Below are positions 1 through 7,157 of a stretch of DNA of 14,122 bases, one piece after another (the first letter of the stretch is position 1; each line of letters begins with the position of its first letter). The translations under genes were made by a program, and so were the position numbers. The notes below the pieces were generated by a model, which worked only from the letters and a program-made list of their open reading frames with translations, did no database searches and was not told the origin of the DNA. This stretch comes from Roseibacillus sp. (GTDB lineage: Bacteria > Verrucomicrobiota > Verrucomicrobiia > Verrucomicrobiales > Akkermansiaceae): contig PBTP01000042.1 of NCBI GenBank assembly GCA_002729275.1, forward strand, positions 18,676 through 32,797. The letters run 5' to 3'.

Positions 1-25
1 GCAGACACGGGTCTTTCAACCGGGT

Positions 26-1222
26 ATGTCCGGGGAAGAATTACTCGCGGTCTCGATGGAGGCCTGCGAAGGGCGTGGTGTTTCGGATATTCAGTTCCGT
101 GCCAAGCGGCCTATTTACGTTGAGACCAACCATGGGATGGAGTGTCTTGACTTTCTGGGCTTTCTCTCGGATCGAGACTTACTGGAAGTCTACAAGGCCC
201 TTGTCCTTCGTCAGGATGATTCCGGCCATGGGTTTGGAGGAGGTAGCGCAGGAGCTGCCCCCGACGAGAAGGTTGCGCGATCACTCCAGCGCTTTCAAGA
301 GACGCACGTTGACGATTTTTCAACAGACGGGATCGTCTATGCAGGAGGGACAAAGACCTCCGGGCGCTTACGTATACAGGCCCATCTCTCGGCCTCTGGG
401 CTCGGAATCACATGTCGAATCCTGAGTGATACGATACCAGCTCTCGATGTCTTGGGAATTGATCCTGATACCTCGGCGGCACTCCAGGACTCGGTGCGCC
501 GGAGGGCAGGACTTTGTCTCGTGACCGGTCCGACCGGATCGGGTAAGTCGACAACTTTGGCCTCTCTGATGGACTGGCTGAGGCGGTCTTCGTCCAAGCA
601 TATCGTTACGATCGAGGATCCTGTCGAATATCGCTACCAAGCAGATATGGAGCACCCGAATTATCCGGATCACCGAGCGATGTCGCCAAGTATCATTACT
701 CAGCAGGAGGTAGGTCGTGACGTGGCGAGCTACCGACAGGGGCTGAAGGATGTATTAAGAAAGGCCCCGCACATCATCCTGCTCGGTGAGATCCGCGATC
801 GTGATGCCATGGATACCTGCCTCGAGGCAGCCCAGACTGGGCATCTCGTCCTTTCAACGCTTCATACTACTGGAGCGGTCAAGACCATGGGGCGGATTCT
901 TGAGATGTATCCCCATGAAAAGTTCAGTTCGGTCCTCAGTCGTCTTAGTGAAATGCTGGTTTTTATCCATTCGCAAGGACTCCTGAAGGGGCTGAATGGA
1001 AAGAGGGTGCTGACCTACGAGTTTCTCCAGAACAGCAACGATGCGGTCTCCAGCGCGATCGCGAATTACTCTTCAGGATCAAATGCCCTCGAGGACGTTG
1101 TTCGTCGAGCTGGCAATATTTCATGGGACGACAGCCTGCGTGAACTGCTGCAGCGCGGAGCAATCGACCAGCAAACTTATGAGAGTGCCCGGATGAATCG
1201 GAACGATGAAGATGAAATCTGA
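26..1222 (+). CDS. pilT: PilT-like type IV pilus retraction ATPase (start uncertain)
   Basis: Secretion ATPase of the PilT/VirB11 superfamily, expected to be a cytoplasmic hexamer at the pilus base that powers pilin removal. Visible motifs: Walker A GPTGSGKST (about residues 168-176), Asp box TIEDPVEY (195-202), Walker B region HIILLGEIRD (about 248-257) and His box AAQTGHLVLSTLHTT (268-282). The stretch SQGLLKG followed by a helical C-terminal region fits PilT, and there is no tetracysteine zinc site as in PilB. The PilT signature AIRNLIRE is not recognisable; the equivalent region reads SSAIANYSSG. About 16 extra residues (MEHPNYPDHRAMSPS) sit between the Asp box and the helix before Walker B. 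The reading frame is open from base 2 and no clear ribosome-binding site precedes ATG 26, so the gene may start further left. It precedes the pilin by 62 bp. Family call firm; retraction role inferred. Confidence 0.88.
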   Translation: MSGEELLAVSMEACEGRGVSDIQFRAKRPIYVETNHGMECLDFLGFLSDRDLLEVYKALVLRQDDSGHGFGGGSAGAAPDEKVARSLQRFQETHVDDFSTDGIVYAGGTKTSGRLRIQAHLSASGLGITCRILSDTIPALDVLGIDPDTSAALQDSVRRRAGLCLVTGPTGSGKSTTLASLMDWLRRSSSKHIVTIEDPVEYRYQADMEHPNYPDHRAMSPSIITQQEVGRDVASYRQGLKDVLRKAPHIILLGEIRDRDAMDTCLEAAQTGHLVLSTLHTTGAVKTMGRILEMYPHEKFSSVLSRLSEMLVFIHSQGLLKGLNGKRVLTYEFLQNSNDAVSSAIANYSSGSNALEDVVRRAGNISWDDSLRELLQRGAIDQQTYESARMNRNDEDEI

Positions 1223-1284
1223 CCGGTAAATCCTGGTGCCAACAGCACGTGCCTTGTGCGCGTCATCAACCAAAACAGACAAAA

Positions 1285-1689
1285 ATGACACTGACAAACA
1301 CCCAGAAGACAGTGAAGTCCGGGATGACCCTCATTGAGTTGACGGTCGTAATCCTTGTACTTCTATCATTGATCAGCATTCTTTTCGTTGGCGCTCGCGC
1401 CTGGAAGAGAGGCTCTGATCGCGCAGGATGCATTATGAACATTCGTAACGTTCAGCAAGGTATGCGCTCATACCAGAACATGAATGGACATAATGCTGGA
1501 CAAACCGTTCCCGGTGCCCTCAGAGAAATTGTCGGGCCCGGCAAGTTTGTCGAAAGTAACCCGACATGCCCCAGCACAGGAACATACAGTTTCATGGACG
1601 ACGAACTCCCTCTATCGGGTTCGCTTTACATGACGTGTTCACTCGCAGCTGTTGAAAAGCACGCGCCGAGCGATTTCGCAGATTGGTAA
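1285..1689 (+). CDS. Type IV pilin-like protein with disulfide-type C-terminal loop
   Basis: Prepilin of 134 residues. A 13-residue basic leader ends in KSG, followed by MTLIELTVVILVLLSLISIL. That gives a prepilin peptidase site with Gly at -1, Met at +1 and Glu at +5, then the hydrophobic helix that packs in the pilus core. The mature part has NIRNVQQGMRSYQNMNG, a common pilin helix end, and a C-terminal domain with two cysteines (TCPSTGTY and YMTCS) that could form a disulfide, ending in APSDFADW. I chose ATG 1285 over an in-frame GTG at 1249 because it gives a standard short leader. It sits between the PilT-like gene and the PilM-like gene and is followed by a strong stem-loop, which suits a separately tuned transcript. 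It may be the major pilin or a minor one; abundance cannot be read from sequence. Confidence 0.87.
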   Translation: MTLTNTQKTVKSGMTLIELTVVILVLLSLISILFVGARAWKRGSDRAGCIMNIRNVQQGMRSYQNMNGHNAGQTVPGALREIVGPGKFVESNPTCPSTGTYSFMDDELPLSGSLYMTCSLAAVEKHAPSDFADW

Positions 1690-1704
1690 AATTTACGCTC
1701 TGGA

Positions 1705-1734
1705 GGTCGGCACCAGATTCACCTGGTGCCGACC
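1705..1734 (+). terminator. Perfect 12-bp stem-loop after the pilin gene
   Basis: GGTCGGCACCAG (1705-1716) and CTGGTGCCGACC (1723-1734) are exact reverse complements around a 6-nt loop, starting 16 nt after the pilin stop codon. A smaller stem GCGG-CTTT-CCGC follows at 1740-1751. There is no long T run, so this is not a textbook intrinsic terminator. A partial terminator, or an mRNA-stabilising structure that raises pilin levels over the downstream genes, fits the position. The stem is seen directly; its function is inferred. Confidence 0.6.
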
Positions 1735-1766
1735 CTGGTGCGGCTTTCCGCTTCTCCCTGCTCTAC

Positions 1767-1794
1767 TTGAGAGCAGTCACGAGCGGTTTATCCT
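1767..1794 (+). promoter_or_regulatory. Possible sigma-70-like promoter for the pilMN-onward operon
   Basis: TTGAGA (1767-1772) and TATCCT (1789-1794) are separated by 16 nt and lie just upstream of ATG 1823 in the only sizeable gap of the cluster, after the stem-loop. The match to consensus is moderate, so this is a weak prediction supported mainly by location. Confidence 0.25.
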
Positions 1795-1822
1795 AAAGCG
1801 ATATCTACCCTTATTTTCCGCG

Positions 1823-3571
1823 ATGGAGGTATTGGTACATCCAGCTCAGTTATCGACCTGGCAAAGGTTTCTGCAGGCTCGTCGTCTTCACCGCGAGACT
1901 ACGCGTTCAAGAAATCTTGACTGGTATCGTGAGGCTCTCGACCTTGAGTGCCAACTACACCTTTTCCTTGAGGGCGAAGATATTTCGGAGGCACATATTT
2001 GCTTCGGGAAAGAGGCAAGGAAGACCTGGGGCCGGGTAGCAGTGCCCTCCTTGCAGGCGGGAGAGCAGGAGGTGATGGAGTATCTCGCGGGGATTCGAAG
2101 CCAGTTTAAGGGCAAAATGAGATCGCTGGCAGTGATCCTTCATGTGGCTGACGAGTTTGCTATCTCCGAGCTCGCTGGTGCCAGTGAGCGACCCGGCGAT
2201 CTTAGCGTCCTGAGTGGAAAACTAGTCCATGAACCCAAGACAGTGCTTGAGGATCACAGTGATTCCGTCGAGGACCTCTCGTTCCGTCTTTTTCCCTACC
2301 CGGGTTCCAAGCTCGGGCAGCAGTTTGGGTCAGCGATAACCATTTCGAGACGATGTCAGACATATCTGCGACAGATCAGAAATGTTGGGCAAATTCTAAA
2401 CTTTCCCATTCGTACCTCCGCGTTGAGTGCGCCCCTGGTCACCCTGGGTGCTCTGCCGCGACTGGCGGAGGATCTGCCATCTGAACCTTTCGCGATCTTT
2501 TTCTCCTACTCCTCTTTTTCCGTCATTGCGTTTTTTGCCGGAGGAAGAGAGCTCGTCATGCTCAGGTCAGTCCGGCATCACGAAGGAACTACTCCCTCCC
2601 ATGTTGGCCGCATAGTCCAGACCATGGCGGCAGCACTCGAATTGCCCGAGCCGACTGTATATACTCTCCCGCTATCCCGACCCGGGCGAGATTCAGTTGC
2701 GCCAGGTCTTCCCGGGACAGTTGTGGTCGACTGGCGGAAGAACTCATGGTTTGACTCTGCAGTTCCTCTTGAGTTCCAAGGGCCTTCCAGCCTGATCTCC
2801 GGAAATGACGAAGGGCTTTGTAAGGATACAGAGACATTTCGGGGTATGATTGAAGGCGGATGGGCGACCCAAGATTTTCTTCCGGCAGCAAGGGATGAGG
2901 TAGAACTGTTTCCGTCCCGCACAGAGATGAGGATCCTAAGGTTTGGTTCTGCCGCTCTGCGTCTTGGGATCGCAGCTATTGTCCTTCTTCTAGGGTGGAC
3001 CGGAGTTCGTGGCATAAAGATCATCAACGACGAATCCTGGCATCAGACCGGCGAGGTTTCCCGGGAAGGAAACAAAATTCTCTCTTCAGAAATTCGCCGT
3101 TATGAACAATGGAGCTCTTTGCTCGCTGATCGCTCAAAGGCGTGGGTGTCGATGGAGCTGGTGAATCAGCTCTTTCCTGATCCAGAGAGTGTGATCCTGT
3201 CAGAGGCAAGCCACCGGGTGAGACCTGAATTGGTTCAGAACAAGGATACGAAAGCAGGCGTGGTCAAGGATTGGACGATTAGTGGATTCTCTAACGCCGA
3301 TGCCCTGAACCACCTTACGGTAATCAGTAGTACTAAGGGAATGGGGGAGGTGTTTGATAGTATTCACGAGCAAACAGGAAATGAATCGTTTCGTGCCGAT
3401 CTAGGGTCCCGAACGCTCTTGGTGAATCTGCTTACCTCCGAAAACACGCGCTTCAAGCCGGTAGGGGCCAAGAAACCAGAAGAACGGTTTGCCCATAATT
3501 TTCGATTGACGATCACCCAGCGTGTTACCGCCGAGGACCCCATAGCCATTCCTATCATCGCGGCCCCATGA
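1823..3571 (+). CDS. PilM/PilN-like (GspL-architecture) inner-membrane alignment protein
   Basis: A 582-residue protein with a cytoplasmic N-terminal part (about 1-375), one membrane span (about 377-398, AALRLGIAAIVLLLGW) and a periplasmic C-terminal part of about 180 residues. The strand-turn-strand FAIFFSYSSFSVIAFFAGG (about 223-241), followed by ELVMLRSVRH, looks like the second half of an actin-like fold as in PilM or GspL, but the usual Asp/Gly phosphate-binding residues are not visible. The part after the span resembles PilN: a short helical stretch, then an alpha/beta domain. The whole therefore looks like PilM and PilN joined, the same layout as GspL of type II secretion. Start: the frame extends back to an ATG at 1652 inside the pilin gene, but that would run through the stem-loop, so ATG 1823 is preferred. 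No clear ribosome-binding site is seen. The stop overlaps the next start (ATGA). Assignment rests on architecture and gene order. Confidence 0.68.
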   Translation: MEVLVHPAQLSTWQRFLQARRLHRETTRSRNLDWYREALDLECQLHLFLEGEDISEAHICFGKEARKTWGRVAVPSLQAGEQEVMEYLAGIRSQFKGKMRSLAVILHVADEFAISELAGASERPGDLSVLSGKLVHEPKTVLEDHSDSVEDLSFRLFPYPGSKLGQQFGSAITISRRCQTYLRQIRNVGQILNFPIRTSALSAPLVTLGALPRLAEDLPSEPFAIFFSYSSFSVIAFFAGGRELVMLRSVRHHEGTTPSHVGRIVQTMAAALELPEPTVYTLPLSRPGRDSVAPGLPGTVVVDWRKNSWFDSAVPLEFQGPSSLISGNDEGLCKDTETFRGMIEGGWATQDFLPAARDEVELFPSRTEMRILRFGSAALRLGIAAIVLLLGWTGVRGIKIINDESWHQTGEVSREGNKILSSEIRRYEQWSSLLADRSKAWVSMELVNQLFPDPESVILSEASHRVRPELVQNKDTKAGVVKDWTISGFSNADALNHLTVISSTKGMGEVFDSIHEQTGNESFRADLGSRTLLVNLLTSENTRFKPVGAKKPEERFAHNFRLTITQRVTAEDPIAIPIIAAP

Positions 3572-4104
3572 ATCCTCATTACAAAGACCCTGTTATTGTT
3601 TTCGGACTGGTAGTGCCGGCACTTCTGGTAGTCGCTACTTTAGGGCTGGGGATACATTTCCGTGGGAAACTGGAAACTACCTATGAGTCCAGAAGGAAAC
3701 ATTATCAGACCTTCAAGACTGTAGAAAAGGAGCGGCGATTACTTGAGCGTAAGGTGCAGGCGCAGGCGCCCCACATGCATCGCTGGATGTCCCTGTTCGA
3801 GCAGCCAGCAGCTACCTCCGTGAATACCTTCTTCCGTGACTTTCAGAAAGACTACGATGCGACCCATTTCCAGCAGACCTCCTTTCGGCCGACTAGCGTA
3901 GCGGGTGGGATTGGAGGTGCGAGCCAGCAACCATCAATCCAACTTCACTTCGCGTTCCGAGGTACCTACCGAGCTCTTCAAACGGCTTTTCTGGAGCTTG
4001 AGACAAAAATGCCTCAGCTCCAGTTGGATAGTATCAAGCTCTCCAGAGCGGCGAACCAGAATGTTCTCAACGCATCCGTTGTTTACACTACGTGGCAAAA
4101 ATAA
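3568..4104 (+). CDS. PilO-like inner-membrane alignment protein
   Basis: A 178-residue protein with a short N-terminus, one membrane span (about 9-31), a charged coiled-coil segment (about 32-66, rich in Lys, Arg and Glu) and a periplasmic alpha/beta domain (about 80-178). This is the PilO/GspM plan. PilO pairs with PilN in the periplasm and links the cytoplasmic motor to PilP and the secretin. It is preceded by the PilMN-like gene with an ATGA overlap and followed by the PilP-like gene with a TAATG overlap, which implies translational coupling. The position matches that of Amuc_1100 in Akkermansia, from memory; this protein is markedly shorter. Sequence conservation in this family is low, so the call is mostly architectural. 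Confidence 0.7.
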   Translation: MNPHYKDPVIVFGLVVPALLVVATLGLGIHFRGKLETTYESRRKHYQTFKTVEKERRLLERKVQAQAPHMHRWMSLFEQPAATSVNTFFRDFQKDYDATHFQQTSFRPTSVAGGIGGASQQPSIQLHFAFRGTYRALQTAFLELETKMPQLQLDSIKLSRAANQNVLNASVVYTTWQK

Positions 4105-4691
4105 TGAAGGCGACGTTTCTTACACTTCTTCTTTCCTCTACGGTGGCGGTTGCCAGCGAGCCTACTCCTGTCTCTGCTCCGCATGGTGAGGGCCCGGCGC
4201 CCGCAAGGTTTCTCTCGGTTGCCGTCGATGAGCGTATCGCAGAGATGAAAAGACGGCTCGCCATCGCCGAGCGAGAGCGAGGTCCTTTTGGTTTGTATCA
4301 AAACCCCGGGAAGACCCCGGTGGTAAGTCGTTCATCGAAGGAAATCCCCAAGACAACATTTCGGGATTTCATCAAAGATATCCGGATTTCACTCATAAAC
4401 TCCCGGGAAAGGGAGTTTCTTGTTGGGGCCCGCCTTTTTCGCCTCGGTCAGGTATTTCCTATCGTCCGAGGGGGAGAGCAAATATCTGTCAGGGTCGAAG
4501 CAGTTGGCCCTTCAAGGGTGACATTCAGGAACTTGCAAAGCGGTGAGCGGGCGATCCTTCGCCTCGACGCTCTCCCTGAGGGAGTTACCGCGGCAGGGAA
4601 GCCTCTGCGATTGCAGGGAATCACACTTCGCAAGAAGAGTGAGGCCGAGCCTCTGCGTATTGAATCCCATTCTCCTCCTCCGTTGCCGTAG
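4104..4691 (+). CDS. Secreted PilP-like periplasmic protein
   Basis: A 195-residue protein with a signal peptide (MKATFLTLLLSSTVAVASE, likely cut after AVA). A charged helix (DERIAEMKRRLAIAERERG) comes next. The second half is beta-rich and contains FLVGARLFRLGQVFPI, ISVRVEAVGPSRVTFRN and GERAILRLDALPEGV, like the small beta domain of PilP that docks on the secretin. No lipobox cysteine is present, so unlike classical PilP it is not predicted to be a lipoprotein. I chose ATG 4104, which overlaps the upstream stop, over GTG 4092, because it puts the signal peptide at the very start. It lies directly upstream of the secretin, the standard place for PilP. Secretion is well supported; the PilP role is inferred. 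Confidence 0.6.
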   Translation: MKATFLTLLLSSTVAVASEPTPVSAPHGEGPAPARFLSVAVDERIAEMKRRLAIAERERGPFGLYQNPGKTPVVSRSSKEIPKTTFRDFIKDIRISLINSREREFLVGARLFRLGQVFPIVRGGEQISVRVEAVGPSRVTFRNLQSGERAILRLDALPEGVTAAGKPLRLQGITLRKKSEAEPLRIESHSPPPLP

Positions 4692-4719
4692 GGAGCCCAA
4701 AATCTATCAAGAATACTCC

Positions 4720-6570
4720 ATGAAAAATCACGATTTTCTATTTTGTCTCCTGTTGCTCAGTGCGGCCGTTGCTTTTGGGCAACAGGTTCCTGAACAGGTA
4801 TTTCCGGATGAGCCCATTGAGTCTCTTCCGGTCGTTGGACCACCTGCATTTGATCCTACTGCTCCAGGTATAGCGGACCCTCCAACTGAGCCGATGGAAC
4901 CGGTTTCTGAGGTGGTGCCGATCGCAGCTCCTGCCTCTCCAGCTCCGGGGTCTCCTGTTGGTAAGGATCTTACAGAGCTTCCTCCTCCCCCTCCGCCTGA
5001 AGAAAATATCGAGGAGATCGGTGTTTCCGGAGACACCGCCGGGCAAATCGACGAGAGTAATGGGGAATACCTCATCCGCGATGCTGCGATCAACGATATC
5101 TTCCAGATGTTAGCCAAGCGGGCTAACAAACAATATTTTCATAACGTCAGTATATCTGGACCGGATTTCAACGTTAGCGGTCATCTCAACAGTGGGAATC
5201 CACTTGAGCAGATGGAGGAGCTGGCCTTCCAATATGGCCTGACGCTCTACACAAAAGGCAACACAGTTTATGCCTTGAACAGCGAGCAGCTCAACCGACT
5301 GCCGGCAGAGGAGTGGCACTACCAACTCCGCTACCTACGCCCGACTGATATCGAGCAGATCAAGGGGCTGATTCAGCCGATGCTTTCTCCTACTGGCATC
5401 GCGAACTATGAACCCAAGACCAATACGATCATCATTGTGGACGCGGCCCATCAGGTGGAGCGTGCGAGGAACCTTCTTACTTCGGTAGATAAGGCAAAGG
5501 GGCAGGTTGTCATCGAGGTTAAAATTCTCAGTGTCAATAGCAGTGCGGGTGAGAAAAAGGGTGTGAACTGGTCGTCTAGTCTTGGAGCTAATGGGATTCC
5601 GCTTGAGACGATCGCAAGCCTGAATTCGTTGTTTGGGATCGATAATGAGCTTTCCGCAACAGGCACTCTGGGATCAGGGTCTGTTCTCCGAGGCTCTGAT
5701 TCACCGAGTAATAATACAATTGTTCTTTCTCCGATTCAGATGGGTGGAGTTCTCCGTGCGCTGCAGAGGGGTGGGCTCGTTACCCAGACATCTAATCCTA
5801 CCCTTATTACTGAGGATAATGAGAAAGCGACGATTTCACTCATCGACCGTGTTCCCATTATTACGACCACGATCAGTGAGACCGAAGTTAGCAACCAGGT
5901 GACTGAAGAGGTCAGGTATTCAATCGACGCAAAGGACCCTACTGGAGACCCCTCTACGACAAGAGAAATTGGAGTGACGGTTGCGGTCACTCCAACGCTC
6001 CTCCCTGATGGAACAATCCGAATGCAGATGCGCCCCCGCTCTGCTCAGGTTGTCGATGAAATTATCGGCCAGAGCGGCAACAAATATCCCCGGGTGTCGG
6101 AATCAATGATCGAGAGTATCGCCCGTATTCCCGATGGGCATTCTCTGGTGGTGGGAGGTTTTTACGGACAAGTCAAAACCAAGGATAGAAACAAGGTTCC
6201 TATCCTAGGGGATATTCCAGGGCTCAATTTTTTCTTCAAGAGTAAGGAGGCTGCGAAGGAAACCTCCAGTCTTGTCTTTGTGGTGACACCGACGTCCTAC
6301 AACCCTGGGAGCACTGTGGAGAATGGTATCACTAGCAGAGCGATTCGAGATAATGTGAGCCTCAAAGCCGATCATGACTGGATTGATCCGGCTCTGCCGG
6401 GTCCGGCCCATGAGCCCAACTGGCAGAGGGCACTTGAGGATCTCCACCCGGACCAGAGGGATCACCGCCCCACGACTGATGAGCTTAAGGCCGACCTTGG
6501 TGGAGCCTTTGAGAAAAAGCCTAAGAGTGGGCTTCACCATGGACGGTTAAAATTTCTCCGGAGGCGCTAG
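4720..6570 (+). CDS. pilQ: Type IV pilus secretin PilQ
   Basis: Outer-membrane secretin through which the pilus exits, 616 residues. It has a signal peptide (cut near AVAFG, residue 20), then a long Pro/Glu-rich linker (about 21-105, including a run of six prolines). An STN/N0-like domain follows (about 118-185, LIRDAAINDIFQML...), then one N1-like repeat (about 200-255) and the secretin core (about 265-525). The family signature VPILGDIPGLNFFF lies at about 493-506, preceded by DGHSLVVGGFY. About 90 residues extend past the core and are charged and unlike standard PilQ. An upstream in-frame ATG at 4543 lies inside the PilP-like gene and would hide the signal peptide, so ATG 4720 is used. The N-terminus has fewer domains than proteobacterial PilQ, with no AMIN domain evident. 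Confidence 0.93.
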   Translation: MKNHDFLFCLLLLSAAVAFGQQVPEQVFPDEPIESLPVVGPPAFDPTAPGIADPPTEPMEPVSEVVPIAAPASPAPGSPVGKDLTELPPPPPPEENIEEIGVSGDTAGQIDESNGEYLIRDAAINDIFQMLAKRANKQYFHNVSISGPDFNVSGHLNSGNPLEQMEELAFQYGLTLYTKGNTVYALNSEQLNRLPAEEWHYQLRYLRPTDIEQIKGLIQPMLSPTGIANYEPKTNTIIIVDAAHQVERARNLLTSVDKAKGQVVIEVKILSVNSSAGEKKGVNWSSSLGANGIPLETIASLNSLFGIDNELSATGTLGSGSVLRGSDSPSNNTIVLSPIQMGGVLRALQRGGLVTQTSNPTLITEDNEKATISLIDRVPIITTTISETEVSNQVTEEVRYSIDAKDPTGDPSTTREIGVTVAVTPTLLPDGTIRMQMRPRSAQVVDEIIGQSGNKYPRVSESMIESIARIPDGHSLVVGGFYGQVKTKDRNKVPILGDIPGLNFFFKSKEAAKETSSLVFVVTPTSYNPGSTVENGITSRAIRDNVSLKADHDWIDPALPGPAHEPNWQRALEDLHPDQRDHRPTTDELKADLGGAFEKKPKSGLHHGRLKFLRRR

Positions 6571-6575
6571 AACGT

Positions 6576-7157
6576 ATGCAGGCACAAGCTGAAAACCAAG
6601 TTGGAGTGCACAGTTTGCCCCCGGGCTCAGCTGTCTCACTGGCAACCGACCCGGCATGCCTCAGTCAGACCTGCAGGCTTCTCGAGGACCATGGTCTGGC
6701 AACCCCGGCAGAGCTGAAAGAGCTGCAGCATCATGGGCAGGGCCCATTGCGGGGCCCAAGGGCATGGGATGCTCTTGAGTTCCTTGCCGCCCTGAGAATT
6801 CGTGAGCCGGAGGCCCGGCCACTGGAAGTTGAGCGACTCGGTAGATCTCTTTCTCAGTCACTGGGACAGCCCTTGGCGCTGGTTCCCTTTGCGAGCAAAA
6901 TGCCCACGCCCTCCGTGTTCTACGACATGAACGAGAGTCTGCTCCTGGAATGTCGCAAGTTGATGACCCCCGTGCTCTATGCAGAAGAGTTGGAGGTAAT
7001 CGGGATTGGATCAATTAACCCGGCGGCCCTGCGCATTTCTGCCCAAACCATCATGCAGTGCATCGCAGATAAGACAGGAACCACCCCAATGGTCTCAAGT
7101 GTTCTCCTCCATCATGAGGGGTGGATTTCACTTTGCCAGCAGCAGTTCGGAATATGA
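6576..7157 (+). CDS. Small protein resembling a free GspE/MshE N-terminal domain
   Basis: A 193-residue protein with no signal peptide or membrane span, so probably cytoplasmic. GGAGG at 6560-6564, inside the end of pilQ, is a reasonable ribosome-binding site for ATG 6576. Its stop overlaps the pilB start (ATGA), so the two are probably co-translated. The order of elements (HGLATPAELKEL, then SLSQSLGQPLALVPFAS, an MNESLLLECRKLMTPVLY helix-strand, and ELEVIGIGSINPAAL) parallels the MshEN/T2SSE_N domain, where a helix-strand pair precedes a phrase of the type R-L-hydrophobic-V-A-x-x-(D/N)-P. The neighbouring PilB has its own version of this domain (DRLLVAVSNP). I infer a duplicated, separated N-domain, perhaps a PilB partner. 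No direct family match is certain, and another cytoplasmic adaptor role is possible. Confidence 0.5.
   Translation: MQAQAENQVGVHSLPPGSAVSLATDPACLSQTCRLLEDHGLATPAELKELQHHGQGPLRGPRAWDALEFLAALRIREPEARPLEVERLGRSLSQSLGQPLALVPFASKMPTPSVFYDMNESLLLECRKLMTPVLYAEELEVIGIGSINPAALRISAQTIMQCIADKTGTTPMVSSVLLHHEGWISLCQQQFGI

Noticed and set aside
1652..1822. In-frame N-terminal extension of the PilM/PilN-like protein to ATG 1652
   Set aside because: It would start inside the pilin gene, translate across the stem-loop and give a Trp/Cys/Pro-rich sequence unlike the family.
2578..3027. 149-codon open frame on the - strand within the PilM/PilN-like gene
   Set aside because: Antisense to a better-supported gene, with an Arg/Pro/Ser-rich composition typical of a shadow frame and no motif.
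4397..4418. 8-bp perfect stem-loop (AAACTCCC / GGGAGTTT) inside the PilP-like gene
   Set aside because: A stem this short with a 6-nt loop is expected about once by chance in a window of this size, and it lies mid-gene.
4543..4719. In-frame N-terminal extension of the secretin to ATG 4543
   Set aside because: It overlaps the PilP-like gene in another frame and would bury the signal peptide that begins at ATG 4720.
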